Below are positions 25,024-34,019 of a stretch of DNA of 64,000 bases, one piece after another. Origin of the DNA: Crassaminicella profunda. GTDB taxonomy: Bacteria > Bacillota > Clostridia > Peptostreptococcales > Thermotaleaceae. Under the pieces are notes generated by a model, which was not told the DNA's origin, did not search any database, and saw only the letters and a program-made list of their open reading frames with translations. The DNA is taken from assembly GCF_019884785.1 (NCBI RefSeq), contig NZ_CP082326.1, forward strand, positions 1,357,355 through 1,421,354, given 5' to 3'. A program made the translations under genes and the position numbers. The first letter of the stretch is position 1. Each line of letters opens with the position of its first letter.

Positions 25024-26224
25024 ATGTTAAATATTCATTTGTAATAATCCTTTGGGCTGTTTTTAATGCTTCTTCAATTTTTGATATATTATCTCCTCCG
25101 CCTTGAGCTGTATGGGCATTTCCTCCGCCTCGTCCATTAATGATAGGACATACTTCTTTAAATATTTTATTCATATCTATATTTATTTCATTCGAACAGC
25201 TTAGGAGCATTTGAGCTTTTTCATTTCTTGAACCTAATAGAACAATGGTATTAGGCTGTGAGACAATTTTTGCTGCTAGTGTTCTTAGTTCTCCAAAATC
25301 TCTATCATCATAGACTTTGTTAATAATTTTAGTACCGTTTAATATAGAAGCATTTTGATACAAAGCTAATGATTCATAATCTAAAAGTTGTTCTTTTAAA
25401 CGTCTGATTTCCTTTTTCTGAAAAGTATAGTCAGAAAATATTCTTTCTACACTGCTAAATGTATCTACGTCTTTTACAGATAATAGAGTGGATATTTTAT
25501 TGATATGATTATTTTTCCAATGAAAGTCCTTAAGAGCACGGTTGCCACATACAAATTCTATACGAATATTTCCTCTAACTTTTTCCCATTTTCTAATTTT
25601 TATGAGTCCTACTTCTCCTGTATGAATTGGATGGGTTCCACCACAAGGAGAAAAATCAAATTGATCTATTTCGATGATTCGAATATTTTCTTTGACTTTA
25701 GGTGGTTTTCTAAGAGGAAGATCTGAAAGCTTTAAGGCAGTTGGATATAATTGCTTTACATGAAGATTGTTAAAGACTACTTGATTGGCAAAGTATTCAA
25801 CTTTTTCAAGTTGGGTAGGAGATATATTGCTTAATGTAATGTCTATTGTTACAAATGTATCTCCTAAATGAAAGCCAACAGTTTCTGCATCAAATAGTTC
25901 ATGAAAGCAAGCAGATAAAATATGTTGTCCTAAGTGCTGCTGCATATGATCAAAACGCCTTTTCCAGTCGATTGAACATTTTAAAAGATGGAGTTTAGGA
26001 GGTGCTTTGTCTAGTACATGATAGATTTTATTTTCCTTTTCATATACATAGGATACTTGAAGATTTTCAATAGTTCCTTTATCACAGGGTTGGCCTCCTC
26101 CTTCAGGATAAAAGGCTGTTTGATTTAATTCAATATGAAATTTTCCATCTATTTCTTTTACTTTAAGAATATTTGCAGTAAATTCTTTTTGATGCACATT
26201 GTCATAAAATAATTTTTTTGTCAA
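25022..26224 (-). CDS. alanyl-tRNA editing protein (AlaX-L type)
   Basis: About 400 residues. It removes wrongly attached Ser or Gly from tRNA-Ala in trans. The editing domain has NQTAFYPEGGGQPCDKG, the zinc motif HMQQHLGQHILS and the second zinc part CGGTHPIHTGEVG. A coiled-coil linker and a DHHA1 domain with NGRGGGNAHTAQGGG follow, which makes it the long form. A TTG at 26284 opens the frame, but GAAAGGA lies just before TTG 26224, whose product starts MTKKLFYDN as in homologues. Single gene. Confidence 0.88.
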   Translation of the reverse strand: MTKKLFYDNVHQKEFTANILKVKEIDGKFHIELNQTAFYPEGGGQPCDKGTIENLQVSYVYEKENKIYHVLDKAPPKLHLLKCSIDWKRRFDHMQQHLGQHILSACFHELFDAETVGFHLGDTFVTIDITLSNISPTQLEKVEYFANQVVFNNLHVKQLYPTALKLSDLPLRKPPKVKENIRIIEIDQFDFSPCGGTHPIHTGEVGLIKIRKWEKVRGNIRIEFVCGNRALKDFHWKNNHINKISTLLSVKDVDTFSSVERIFSDYTFQKKEIRRLKEQLLDYESLALYQNASILNGTKIINKVYDDRDFGELRTLAAKIVSQPNTIVLLGSRNEKAQMLLSCSNEINIDMNKIFKEVCPIINGRGGGNAHTAQGGGDNISKIEEALKTAQRIITNEYLT

Positions 26225-26301
26225 TAAACTCATTCCTTTCGGATTATGTTGTGAATAACTATTATCTTCTATGTTAACAGACAAAATCCTGCAAAAAGAA
26301 G

Positions 26302-26324
26302 AAGGAGATACTTTTTATCTCCTT
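26302..26324 (-). terminator. terminator of the 26332-27324 gene
   Basis: AAGGAGATA pairs with TATCTCCTT, followed on the minus strand by a C/T-rich run ending in T5. Confidence 0.75.
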
Positions 26325-26331
26325 GAAAGAT

Positions 26332-27324
26332 CTATTGTTTTATGGATATAAACTGTTTATGCAAATAAAATATTTTTCCGTTCTTTGTGATGATTTTGTA
26401 ATTATTTGATGGAAAACCTAAGAATGATTCTGTCCAATGATTTGTATCATCAATAATTGCAACAGAGGTTGATGAATTTTTAATCATTCCTTCATTGATT
26501 ACAAACATTTGATACTTTGGATTCCAGTAATAGTTTTCTTGTGTGATAATTTCTTCAATAAGCTTAAAATCTTCTTTGGAAGGAAATGTTTTCTTCATGG
26601 TTTTAAACTTTTGCCTGCTTATAGAAACCTGTATATTTAATTTCGGTTTTTGATTAAAGGTAATATGGTTATTTTCAATAATTTTTATCCATTCATTTGG
26701 AGATGCTTTAGGATTAATCCATTTTGCATTATAGATTTCGTCCTTATATTTTGTTTTTTTAAAGACACTCTTAAAATTGTCATCTGTATAAAGAAAAATC
26801 TCTATAAATTCTTCTAAAAAAAATGCACCTAATCGTTCATCTAATAATTGGTCTGTTATTAATAAATTATAACCTAATTCAGAAACAGGGATAAATTTAA
26901 TATTTTGAACAGGTAATATATTTTCAATTTTATTTGTAAATACGTATTCATCATTGATAGATGAATATATAGCAATGACTGATGTGTCTTTTGATAGATT
27001 TAGTACAACAATTAATTCATCTTCATGGGCAGGTAGTACATTAGATTTATATAGTATTAAATCAATATAGTCAATATATTCAATCCATTGGTCATAGTTT
27101 AAATTCTTTAGTGTAGTTAGAATGATTGATTCAGACGCTTTTTTATGGAGATTACTATTTGTACTATAATAATCCTCTAATAGTGTATTTGAAATTTTAA
27201 GGTTAGGAACAACATAAGTTTTAAAAGTAGATATATATTGGTTGTTATTAAAGAATTCATTTAATATGAAGGCTGCAAATAATAAAAGGATAATCAGTAG
27301 CAAAGCAAAAATTTTTTTTATCAT
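26332..27324 (-). CDS. membrane-anchored protein of unknown function
   Basis: 330 residues. One N-terminal membrane segment (about 5-25, IFALLLIILLLFAAFIL) with no clear cleavage site, then an extracytoplasmic domain of mixed strands and helices. No known motif. Two segments rich in aromatic residues (HWTESFLGFPSNNY and YYWNPKYQMFVI) near the end suggest a folded beta domain. Single gene between terminators. Its neighbours are also unrecognised, so context gives no role. Confidence 0.75.
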   Translation of the reverse strand: MIKKIFALLLIILLLFAAFILNEFFNNNQYISTFKTYVVPNLKISNTLLEDYYSTNSNLHKKASESIILTTLKNLNYDQWIEYIDYIDLILYKSNVLPAHEDELIVVLNLSKDTSVIAIYSSINDEYVFTNKIENILPVQNIKFIPVSELGYNLLITDQLLDERLGAFFLEEFIEIFLYTDDNFKSVFKKTKYKDEIYNAKWINPKASPNEWIKIIENNHITFNQKPKLNIQVSISRQKFKTMKKTFPSKEDFKLIEEIITQENYYWNPKYQMFVINEGMIKNSSTSVAIIDDTNHWTESFLGFPSNNYKIITKNGKIFYLHKQFISIKQ

Positions 27325-27394
27325 CTAGATCACCTCAATTAAGTATATGTCCTCATTAAATTAATTATTTGTATTTGATGGATAGAAAAACAAA

Positions 27395-27427
27395 AAAGAC
27401 AACTATTAAAAATAATAGATGCCTTTT
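27395..27427 (-). terminator. terminator of the 27435-27884 gene
   Basis: An imperfect 13-bp stem with one mismatch, followed by T6 on the minus strand. Confidence 0.65.
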
Positions 27428-27434
27428 AAAGAAA

Positions 27435-27884
27435 TTAATTTGAGGGATCTGTATGAATACTTGTCCATGTATATTGATCAACAAAATGAATAGGCTGTAC
27501 TTCTTCTTTCCATAAATTATAATAGATGATTGCACTTAAACGAATAATGATATCTGTAATGTTATTCCAGTCATTTTCAGAGATATCTTTTAACTGATAG
27601 CCTCGCAGTAGTTTGACTTCATGATATATAGAAAATGAATCTTTTACATTTAAATATTGAGTAATATAGGACCTTTGTGAATCTTCTAAAACGGATTGAT
27701 GGTTAGGCGATTCTATTAAATTGTCTTGAATACTTTGGATAATAGTATCCATATACTTATATGCTAATTTTTTAATGCCATCATTCAAATCATGAAAATA
27801 TATTGGACCATGAATACATAAATTTTTACAGCTTTTATGAAATTTATTTTTTCTATATTTAGATAGTGCGATGATTTTTGCCAA
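27435..27884 (-). CDS. protein of unknown function
   Basis: About 149 residues beginning MAKIIALSKYRKNKFHKSCKNLC. The open frame extends upstream to 27965, but AGGAGG lies six bases before TTG 27884, which I take as the start. The N-terminal 25 residues are basic and contain two Cys (KSCKNLCIHG), a possible metal site; the remainder is helical. No family recognised. Divergent from the gene at 28026 across 141 bp. Confidence 0.65.
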   Translation of the reverse strand: MAKIIALSKYRKNKFHKSCKNLCIHGPIYFHDLNDGIKKLAYKYMDTIIQSIQDNLIESPNHQSVLEDSQRSYITQYLNVKDSFSIYHEVKLLRGYQLKDISENDWNNITDIIIRLSAIIYYNLWKEEVQPIHFVDQYTWTSIHTDPSN

Positions 27885-28025
27885 AAGGATCCTCCTTGCT
27901 AAATATTTTATTTTATTATACACTATTTTCTTATAGAAATAAAAGAGGTTAAGTGTTAAAAACACAAATATAGACAGGCTGAATAATATGTAGTAAGAGT
28001 TATATTATTGAAGGAGATGAAATTT

Positions 28026-28613
28026 ATGGATGAAATTAAAGAAATATATCATGGACTGAAAGAGTTTATTCAAGTTTTTATCATAAAATATGAATACGAA
28101 AATAGAGGAATATTAAAAAAAATGAGAATAGATAGTCGGTTGAACATGGATATAGATGATGAAAAATGGTGTGAATTATTTCTTTATAAGTCATGTTTTA
28201 ATCATTGTGCAAAATTTGTTTTATTACGATATATTGAAGACCATGATTTAAGATATATGAAAATTAGCACAAAAGGCATTGAAAAGTGGAAAAATTTTGT
28301 AAAGAATATATCTGGAAAGTTGAATCTATTATATGATATTGCTATTAAAGATTTGCAATCAGACGAGAACAATCAAATAAGAAGTATTTTTAAGGAAAGT
28401 GATTATGATGTGTTTGAAATAGATGAGGAGTTAGCAAAAGTTATGAGTGATCATCTATCAGCTATTGATTTTTCAAGTTTAAAGAAAAAAGATATTGTTT
28501 TATTATTCAGACGAATTTATTCATTAGAACAAAGAGAAGAAATGAAATTAGCTGAATTTTATAAAGATGCACCTACTCTTTCGTATATATTAAAAATGGA
28601 AGAAATATTATAG
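28026..28613 (+). CDS. stand-alone protein resembling the N-terminal helical domain of N6-adenine DNA methyltransferases
   Basis: 195 residues. A longer frame begins at 28008, but GAAGGAG sets ATG 28026. The segment FNHCAKFVLLRYIEDHDL, then LLYDIAIKDL, FKESDYDVFEID and LFRRIYSLEQREEMKLAEFYKDAPTLSYIL follow the order seen in the region before the catalytic domain of Eco57I-like methyltransferases. The end aligns with motif X of the enzyme at 31764 (REKTGSFYTPFSIIEYM), and the protein stops there. It has no SAM or NPPY motif. Terminator directly after, so it is a complete gene, not a frameshift. Family resemblance is by eye only. Confidence 0.6.
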   Translation: MDEIKEIYHGLKEFIQVFIIKYEYENRGILKKMRIDSRLNMDIDDEKWCELFLYKSCFNHCAKFVLLRYIEDHDLRYMKISTKGIEKWKNFVKNISGKLNLLYDIAIKDLQSDENNQIRSIFKESDYDVFEIDEELAKVMSDHLSAIDFSSLKKKDIVLLFRRIYSLEQREEMKLAEFYKDAPTLSYILKMEEIL

Positions 28614-28615
28614 AG

Positions 28616-28634
28616 CCGGGCTAGGCCTGGTTTT
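28616..28634 (+). terminator. terminator after the 28026-28613 gene
   Basis: A GC-rich 6-bp stem (28616-28621 with 28625-28630) followed by TTTT. Confidence 0.75.
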
Positions 28635-28734
28635 ATAATATAGAAAAATTTTATCTACCAGTAGATATTAGGGTATAATAGACATATAATACTAAAAGTA
28701 AAAAGGTTAGAACCATAACAAAGGAGAGAAGTTT

Positions 28735-29664
28735 ATGAATTTTGAAAATTTAGAAATGGTCATAGAAGAAAATGTTTTAAAGTTTTTATTAGAGGATAAA
28801 TTTCAAAGAGATATTGAAGAAGCGAAAGTATACTTTGATAATTGTGTTGGTGAAGAAGTTACTAATGATAAAATGATGATAGATTTTAATTCATGGTTAA
28901 TTTATGATTATAGAATGAAAGATGGTGCTGCATTTATTGAAAAATATTATGAAAGCACGAAAGGGGAATTATCCCAGGAAGAAAGGGTCTTTATCGAGAA
29001 AAGAATGCAATCTTATTTAAGTATATATGAAGTAAAAGAATTAAAGGAAAATAAAGGGTTATTAAAGGATATTTTCGCAAAAACAGAAATACTTGTGAAT
29101 TTAGGGAAATTTCATGAAAAACAGTGTAAAGATTTGATTTTTGGTAGAATAATAAAAATAGAAAATGAAGCTATGTTTATTGGTAATATCATGTACATAC
29201 CCGCACTTTTTCAAAATAGCATAGAAAGAAACGTGATTTTTAAGTATGAAGAATACAAAGGGAAAAATCAATACGCTACATGGAAAGAGTTTTTGAAGAA
29301 AAATAGTCTTTTGATTCAAAAACATGTGGATGTTATTGCTGATGTAACAAATGAGACAGAGAATGAAGATGCATACAATGTTTGGCAAAGTATCTACTTG
29401 ATTCATGATGTGAAAACAATCGAAGGGATATTACAAAAACATGAAGGCATTCAATTAGATTTCGAGGAAGAGGGAAGCTGTTATTTTAAAATTTTTGATA
29501 AAGATGAGTTATTGGCAGAAATGGTTCTAGAAAAAAATAGAATAGAATTGGAATGTAATTCAGAAAATGAGCGCATAAAAGTAAAGAAATTAATAGAATC
29601 AATCTTAGGGGATTTGGCAAAACATTATAAGGATGAAATCATAGGTTTAGAGGATATTGTGTAA
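28735..29664 (+). CDS. protein resembling the body of SEC-C-motif proteins, without the SEC-C motif
   Basis: 309 residues. The order FNSWLIYDYRMKDGAAFIEKYY, then LSQEERVFIEKRMQSYLSIYEVKEL, then a segment ending in LIFGRIIKIENEAMFIGNIMYIP resembles the conserved body of clostridial SEC-C proteins, in which a W-x2-[FY]DYR element precedes a small beta domain. Those usually end in a Cys-rich zinc motif; this one ends in DEIIGLEDIV with no Cys pair. Function unknown. A TATAAT at about 28674 and the AAGGAGAGAAG site precede the ATG. Confidence 0.6.
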   Translation: MNFENLEMVIEENVLKFLLEDKFQRDIEEAKVYFDNCVGEEVTNDKMMIDFNSWLIYDYRMKDGAAFIEKYYESTKGELSQEERVFIEKRMQSYLSIYEVKELKENKGLLKDIFAKTEILVNLGKFHEKQCKDLIFGRIIKIENEAMFIGNIMYIPALFQNSIERNVIFKYEEYKGKNQYATWKEFLKKNSLLIQKHVDVIADVTNETENEDAYNVWQSIYLIHDVKTIEGILQKHEGIQLDFEEEGSCYFKIFDKDELLAEMVLEKNRIELECNSENERIKVKKLIESILGDLAKHYKDEIIGLEDIV

Positions 29665-29699
29665 AAGGAAAAATTAACAAAAACACTTGTACTATAAAA

Positions 29700-29728
29700 T
29701 TGACACAGAAGGATAAAATATATAAAAT
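29700..29728 (+). promoter_or_regulatory. sigma-A promoter of the 29783-30223 gene
   Basis: TTGACA (29700-29705) and TAAAAT (29723-29728) are 17 bp apart. Confidence 0.65.
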
Positions 29729-29782
29729 AGTATATAATTATAGTAAATGAATATTAATCTTGAAGGGGGATAAAAAACTCTT

Positions 29783-30223
29783 ATGCAAATATCATTGTCA
29801 GATTTGGTAGATTCGTGTAATGAAGACATACCGTTACCTTTATCTTTAGATACGAGGAATCAATGTACAAATAACGAATTGAAATTTCTGAAGGATTTAA
29901 AAAAACTTTTAAAGGATTATAACAAGCCTACAAATAAGATCGAGTATTTAATTAGTGAGTTAGAAGGGAATAATGATTTTGAAAATGTAATTCGTATTTT
30001 TGATATTGATAAAAATAGTATCAAAAAAAAGATTGAAAAACATCCATATTTTAAAAATCCTTGTGATTACCCTATTCGTTTGATTACAATTATGAAATAT
30101 TTAAAGAAAAAGAGCGTAAACATAAAGTATAAAGATATGGATTTAATTGTGGATCAATTGATTCAAGAAATAGATGGGGTTAAAAAAGTTGGAGATGGTA
30201 TGTATTTAAAAAAGATAAATTAA
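29783..30223 (+). CDS. protein of unknown function
   Basis: 146 residues beginning MQISLSDLVDSCNED. Lys-rich and helical, no membrane segment. AAGGGGG precedes the ATG, though at a longer-than-usual distance. No family recognised. Own promoter and terminator, so it is a single gene. Confidence 0.7.
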   Translation: MQISLSDLVDSCNEDIPLPLSLDTRNQCTNNELKFLKDLKKLLKDYNKPTNKIEYLISELEGNNDFENVIRIFDIDKNSIKKKIEKHPYFKNPCDYPIRLITIMKYLKKKSVNIKYKDMDLIVDQLIQEIDGVKKVGDGMYLKKIN

Positions 30224-30226
30224 GCA

Positions 30227-30257
30227 AAAAATAACGTGATATTTTCACGTTATTTTT
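30227..30257 (+). terminator. terminator after the 29783-30223 gene
   Basis: A 13-bp stem, AAAAATAACGTGA with its complement, then a T-rich run. Confidence 0.88.
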
Positions 30258-30344
30258 ATTTTATAAAATTCTAAAGACGGTGAAGGAATTTATCAAAGTT
30301 TATAGAAATAATATAGACAATCATGAATATAGAAGGTGAAAAAA

Positions 30345-30953
30345 ATGAACTTATTTAGACATAAATCAATACCTTCACAAGAAAGAGATGAAGAAAAAAA
30401 ATCAATACAGAAAGTTATAATTTTAGGGATATTGATGAGCTTTATTGCTACATCATTTATCTATTTTGTACCAAAAGATGTTATGATGAATAATAGTATT
30501 TTAAAAGGGATTTTGAATATAAAACCAAAAAAACAAATATTCATGTATTTAAAAACCATACAGCCCCTAGAAGATAGCTTTTATACATTGGTTAGTGAAA
30601 ATATAGATTTAAGTAATAAGAGGATTCAGCAAGATAATAAAGATTTACTTAGGGAAAATATTACAGCAATCGATGAAATGATGCTTCAGTGGGTTAATGT
30701 TGAAAACAATGAGTATATGATAGAAAACCATTACCTATTTTTGGATGAAATGAAGATAATGAGAGATATTTTATTAGAAAAAAATTTGAGTATAGAATAT
30801 AATGATGAAAAAAGCTTAGTAAAAGCCCATGAATATTTAAAAAAATATTTTATAATAGGCCGAATAAGAAGAAAATCCTTAAAAAAAACTTTTGATAAAT
30901 ATGATATTATATATTTGGAATTAGATAATAGAATAAAGTATATTACTAAATAA
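30345..30953 (+). CDS. single-pass membrane protein of unknown function
   Basis: 202 residues. GAAGG lies before ATG 30345, which is preferred over GTG 30336. A basic, charged N-terminus (about 1-22) is followed by one membrane segment, VIILGILMSFIATSFIYFV, and a helical domain outside or inside the membrane (orientation by the positive-inside rule: N-terminus cytoplasmic). Repeated Leu/Ile heptad-like spacing hints at a coiled coil. No known family. Confidence 0.7.
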   Translation: MNLFRHKSIPSQERDEEKKSIQKVIILGILMSFIATSFIYFVPKDVMMNNSILKGILNIKPKKQIFMYLKTIQPLEDSFYTLVSENIDLSNKRIQQDNKDLLRENITAIDEMMLQWVNVENNEYMIENHYLFLDEMKIMRDILLEKNLSIEYNDEKSLVKAHEYLKKYFIIGRIRRKSLKKTFDKYDIIYLELDNRIKYITK

Positions 30954-30964
30954 TCACTAGAAAA

Positions 30965-31609
30965 TTAATGCTTTTCATTGATGATTAAATGTGAATCCTT
31001 TGATGAAACAGTGTATGGATCATTATAGCTAGGGACTTTAATTTCTTTAAAGGCATGATAAAGTTTTTTAATAAATCCATTTTTTGTATCAAATAAAAAT
31101 TGGATAGCATCAGTAGTTTCTTTAAGGGTTCTAGTGCATATTGTTTCATCTATAGATAGTGTGTAGTCTTTTTGTAGGGTTATACCTATTTTTTCTAAAT
31201 TTGGTTGATAGATCAAAAGGATATCATTTATATTTTGACAGTGATTTGTATTAAAATCATAATCAAAATCTTTTAAGGAGATTATTGCTTTGTTGTATTT
31301 TGAGATGAGTTCTTTGATCATAGTAATAAAATTTTCATGTGCAGGATGAATAAATTTTTTTAATGTGTCTTCAAGTTCTTGTTGTACCCTATAGAAATGA
31401 AGATATTCTTTTTTGAGTTTTTTTAAATGTTCATAGAAATAGGATGATCCAAAAAAATTGTTTTGAGAGGACTGAAAGGCATAGTTATCAATTTTTTTTA
31501 TTTTTCTTATGGGTTGAATACTGTGAATTTGATTTATTTTTGAAGTTTGATTAACGAACATATTGTTAATTCTATTTTTACTAGATGAGGATATTTTTTT
31601 GATTGACAT
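30965..31609 (-). CDS. protein with weak resemblance to the C-terminus of flagellar cap protein FliD
   Basis: 214 residues. The N-terminal 60 residues are Ser/Asn/Lys-rich and probably disordered. A helical stretch follows. The part LEKIGITLQKDYTLSIDETICTRTL, then AIQFLFDTKNGFIKKLYHAF, follows the FliD C-terminal pattern (L-x-x-[IL]-G-[IL]-T, D-G-T-L-S-x-D-E, V-x-x-L-F). There are no flagellar genes in the window, and the rest of FliD is absent. Convergent with the membrane protein gene, 11 bp apart. Resemblance by eye only. Confidence 0.6.
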   Translation of the reverse strand: MSIKKISSSSKNRINNMFVNQTSKINQIHSIQPIRKIKKIDNYAFQSSQNNFFGSSYFYEHLKKLKKEYLHFYRVQQELEDTLKKFIHPAHENFITMIKELISKYNKAIISLKDFDYDFNTNHCQNINDILLIYQPNLEKIGITLQKDYTLSIDETICTRTLKETTDAIQFLFDTKNGFIKKLYHAFKEIKVPSYNDPYTVSSKDSHLIINEKH

Positions 31610-31763
31610 ATAAACACTCCTTTCATTGTTTATATAATATATCGGAAGAATTTTTGAAATATTCTATAGTGTTTAGAAAAAAATAAAAATTGCGACAGAT
31701 AATACTGTAAAAGGATGCGTTCAAAATTGGATGCTTTCATAATTTTATTTAGGTGGAGATGTG

Positions 31764-33902
31764 ATGCAAATTAGAAAGTGGAGAAGATTATTTGATGAAA
31801 TTTTAAAAAATATAGAGGATTTAAAAATTGAAAGAGCTGATTTTGTATTAGAAATTTGCAAATTTATTTTTTTAAAGAAGTATAGCGCAGATGCTTTAAA
31901 TGCCATAGGACTTTCTATAAGAGATGATCTAAAAGAGCAATTTGAATTGAATGAGATTCTAGATCTAAAAGATTATGATTTTACTATACTTAGTCATTTA
32001 TATGAAAATTATTTATCACAAAATCGTCGAGAAAAGACAGGTAGCTTTTATACGCCATTTTCTATTATAGAGTATATGGTAGAAAGATCTTTAGAAATTT
32101 ATTTATTAAGAGAAACGGGTTGCCCTGAAAAAGATTTGAGGAAAATTTTGTATGGAAATAAGTCACTTAATAGGATGTATATTGTAAAAATACTAAAAGC
32201 TTTGGATGAAATAAAAATGATTGATATAGCTTGTGGGACAGGATTATTTTTGATTGGTGCCTTTAAAAAAATATATACATATAAAAAAAATATTTATAGA
32301 ACATTAGGAAAGAATGAAGAGGATTTTTTGATAAGAAAACATATTGTGGAAAATAATTTATTTGGGATAGATCTACAAAGGGAGCCAGCATGCATTGGGA
32401 AAATGGCTTTATTTTCTCTAGTTTGTGGAGAAAATAAAGAAGGATATCCAGATACAATTAATATTACTGTGGCAGATAGCCTAACAGATGAAAAGGTTTT
32501 TGAAGGTACTAAAAAATTTGATATTGCAATAGGGAATCCTCCGTATTTAGGGGAAAAAGGGAATAAAGCTGCATTTGACAAGATAAAAAATAGTTCCTTT
32601 GGAAAAAAATATTATGAAGGGAAGATGGATTATTTTTACTTTTTTATTTATAAGTCATTAGAAATTTTAAAAGAAAAAGGAATATTATCTTATATTACAA
32701 CCAACTATTTTGTAACTGCTGATGGAGCAGTAAAATTGAGGGATTTTTTAAAGAATCATTGTACCTTTATTGATATTGTGAATTTTAATGATTATGAAAT
32801 TTTTAAATCTGCTAAAGGACAGCATAATATTATATTTTTTCTAGCAAATAATATAAGTAAAAATCAATCTGTACGTGTAAAGTACGTTAAAGAAAAAAAT
32901 ATTGATGATAAAGATTTATATCAATTGCTTTATGAAAATAAAAAAATAGAGAAAAAAACATGTCAATATATATTGCCCAATCAAGAAAAATTGTATGATG
33001 ATTATGGGCAGATTTTGATACAAGAGAACAATGAATATGATAGTATATTGGGGAAATTATATAATCATCGTCAGTATATATTGAAAGAAGTATGCAATGT
33101 GAATCAAGGGATTGTTAGTGGAGCAGACAAAGTAACGAGAGATATGCTTGAGAAAAAAATACCCTTTGAAATGGCTAAAAAAAACAATATAATATTGAAT
33201 CAGGGAATATTTGTTTTATCTTATGATGAAGTAAGTGCATTAGGACTTTTAGGTTCACATTATCTCAAACCAATGTATAAAAATAGCGATATAAGAAGGT
33301 ATTGTGCAAATCATAATCCTTCAAAATATTTATTATATATAGATGATCAAACAAAAATAGAAAAAAAGGTTTTACAGCATTTATCAAAATATAAAGAGGT
33401 TTTAAAAAAGAGAAGAGAAACCCTTCGAGGTACTAGACATTGGTATGCATTACAGTGGCCTCGAAATCAAGAAATATTTGAAAGTACTAAAATTATTGTT
33501 CCTCATAGAGCAAAAGAAAATAGATTTGCTTTGAATCATTCTTCGTGGTATGCTAGCGCTGATGTATATTTTATTACTTCAAAAGAAAAAACACTGGACT
33601 TTTATATGTTATTAGGTCTTTTAAACTCAAAGATTATGTACTTTTGGTTGTATAATCGTGGAAAAAGAAAGGGCGATTATTTAGAACTGTATGCAACTCC
33701 TTTGAAAAATTTGCCAATCACATGTAGTGCTCATAAAAGTATTTGTGAAGATATTAAGATTCTAGTGAAACAAATGGTGCAGTTTGGACAAACGCAAATA
33801 GCTCAAGAAAAGATAGATAGCATATTTTATGATTTATATTCATTAACAAGTGAAGAAGTAGCAATCATAGAAAATTTGTATAAAAGAAATATAAAAAAAT
33901 AA
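31764..33902 (+). CDS. solitary N6-adenine DNA methyltransferase (Eco57I-like methylase with TaqI-like specificity domain)
   Basis: 712 residues. A short helical N-terminus is followed by motif X REKTGSFYTPFSIIEYM near 90, SAM motif I MIDIACGTGLFLIGAF near 155, and catalytic motif IV AIGNPPYLGEKG near 258 (N6-adenine type). The C-terminal part with SSWYASADVYFIT, MLLGLLNSKIMYFWLY and LPI resembles the TaqI-C target-recognition domain. It transfers methyl from SAM to adenine in a specific sequence. There is no PD-(D/E)XK nuclease domain and no restriction gene nearby. GGAG precedes ATG 31764 (GTG 31761 is adjacent). Confidence 0.88.
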   Translation: MQIRKWRRLFDEILKNIEDLKIERADFVLEICKFIFLKKYSADALNAIGLSIRDDLKEQFELNEILDLKDYDFTILSHLYENYLSQNRREKTGSFYTPFSIIEYMVERSLEIYLLRETGCPEKDLRKILYGNKSLNRMYIVKILKALDEIKMIDIACGTGLFLIGAFKKIYTYKKNIYRTLGKNEEDFLIRKHIVENNLFGIDLQREPACIGKMALFSLVCGENKEGYPDTINITVADSLTDEKVFEGTKKFDIAIGNPPYLGEKGNKAAFDKIKNSSFGKKYYEGKMDYFYFFIYKSLEILKEKGILSYITTNYFVTADGAVKLRDFLKNHCTFIDIVNFNDYEIFKSAKGQHNIIFFLANNISKNQSVRVKYVKEKNIDDKDLYQLLYENKKIEKKTCQYILPNQEKLYDDYGQILIQENNEYDSILGKLYNHRQYILKEVCNVNQGIVSGADKVTRDMLEKKIPFEMAKKNNIILNQGIFVLSYDEVSALGLLGSHYLKPMYKNSDIRRYCANHNPSKYLLYIDDQTKIEKKVLQHLSKYKEVLKKRRETLRGTRHWYALQWPRNQEIFESTKIIVPHRAKENRFALNHSSWYASADVYFITSKEKTLDFYMLLGLLNSKIMYFWLYNRGKRKGDYLELYATPLKNLPITCSAHKSICEDIKILVKQMVQFGQTQIAQEKIDSIFYDLYSLTSEEVAIIENLYKRNIKK

Positions 33903-34019
33903 CTTATATTTAATCACCAAATAAAAAACAACGAATATTATGTATTGAAATAAACGAGGGCTAAAGGTTATGAAACATGTGTATGATATAGTCCCTTATA
34001 ATGAAAGGAGGCTATATGT

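Noticed and set aside
28026-28613. Frameshifted methyltransferase gene
   Set aside because: The short gene ends at its own terminator and three other genes lie between it and the enzyme at 31764, which is itself complete, so a single broken gene is excluded.
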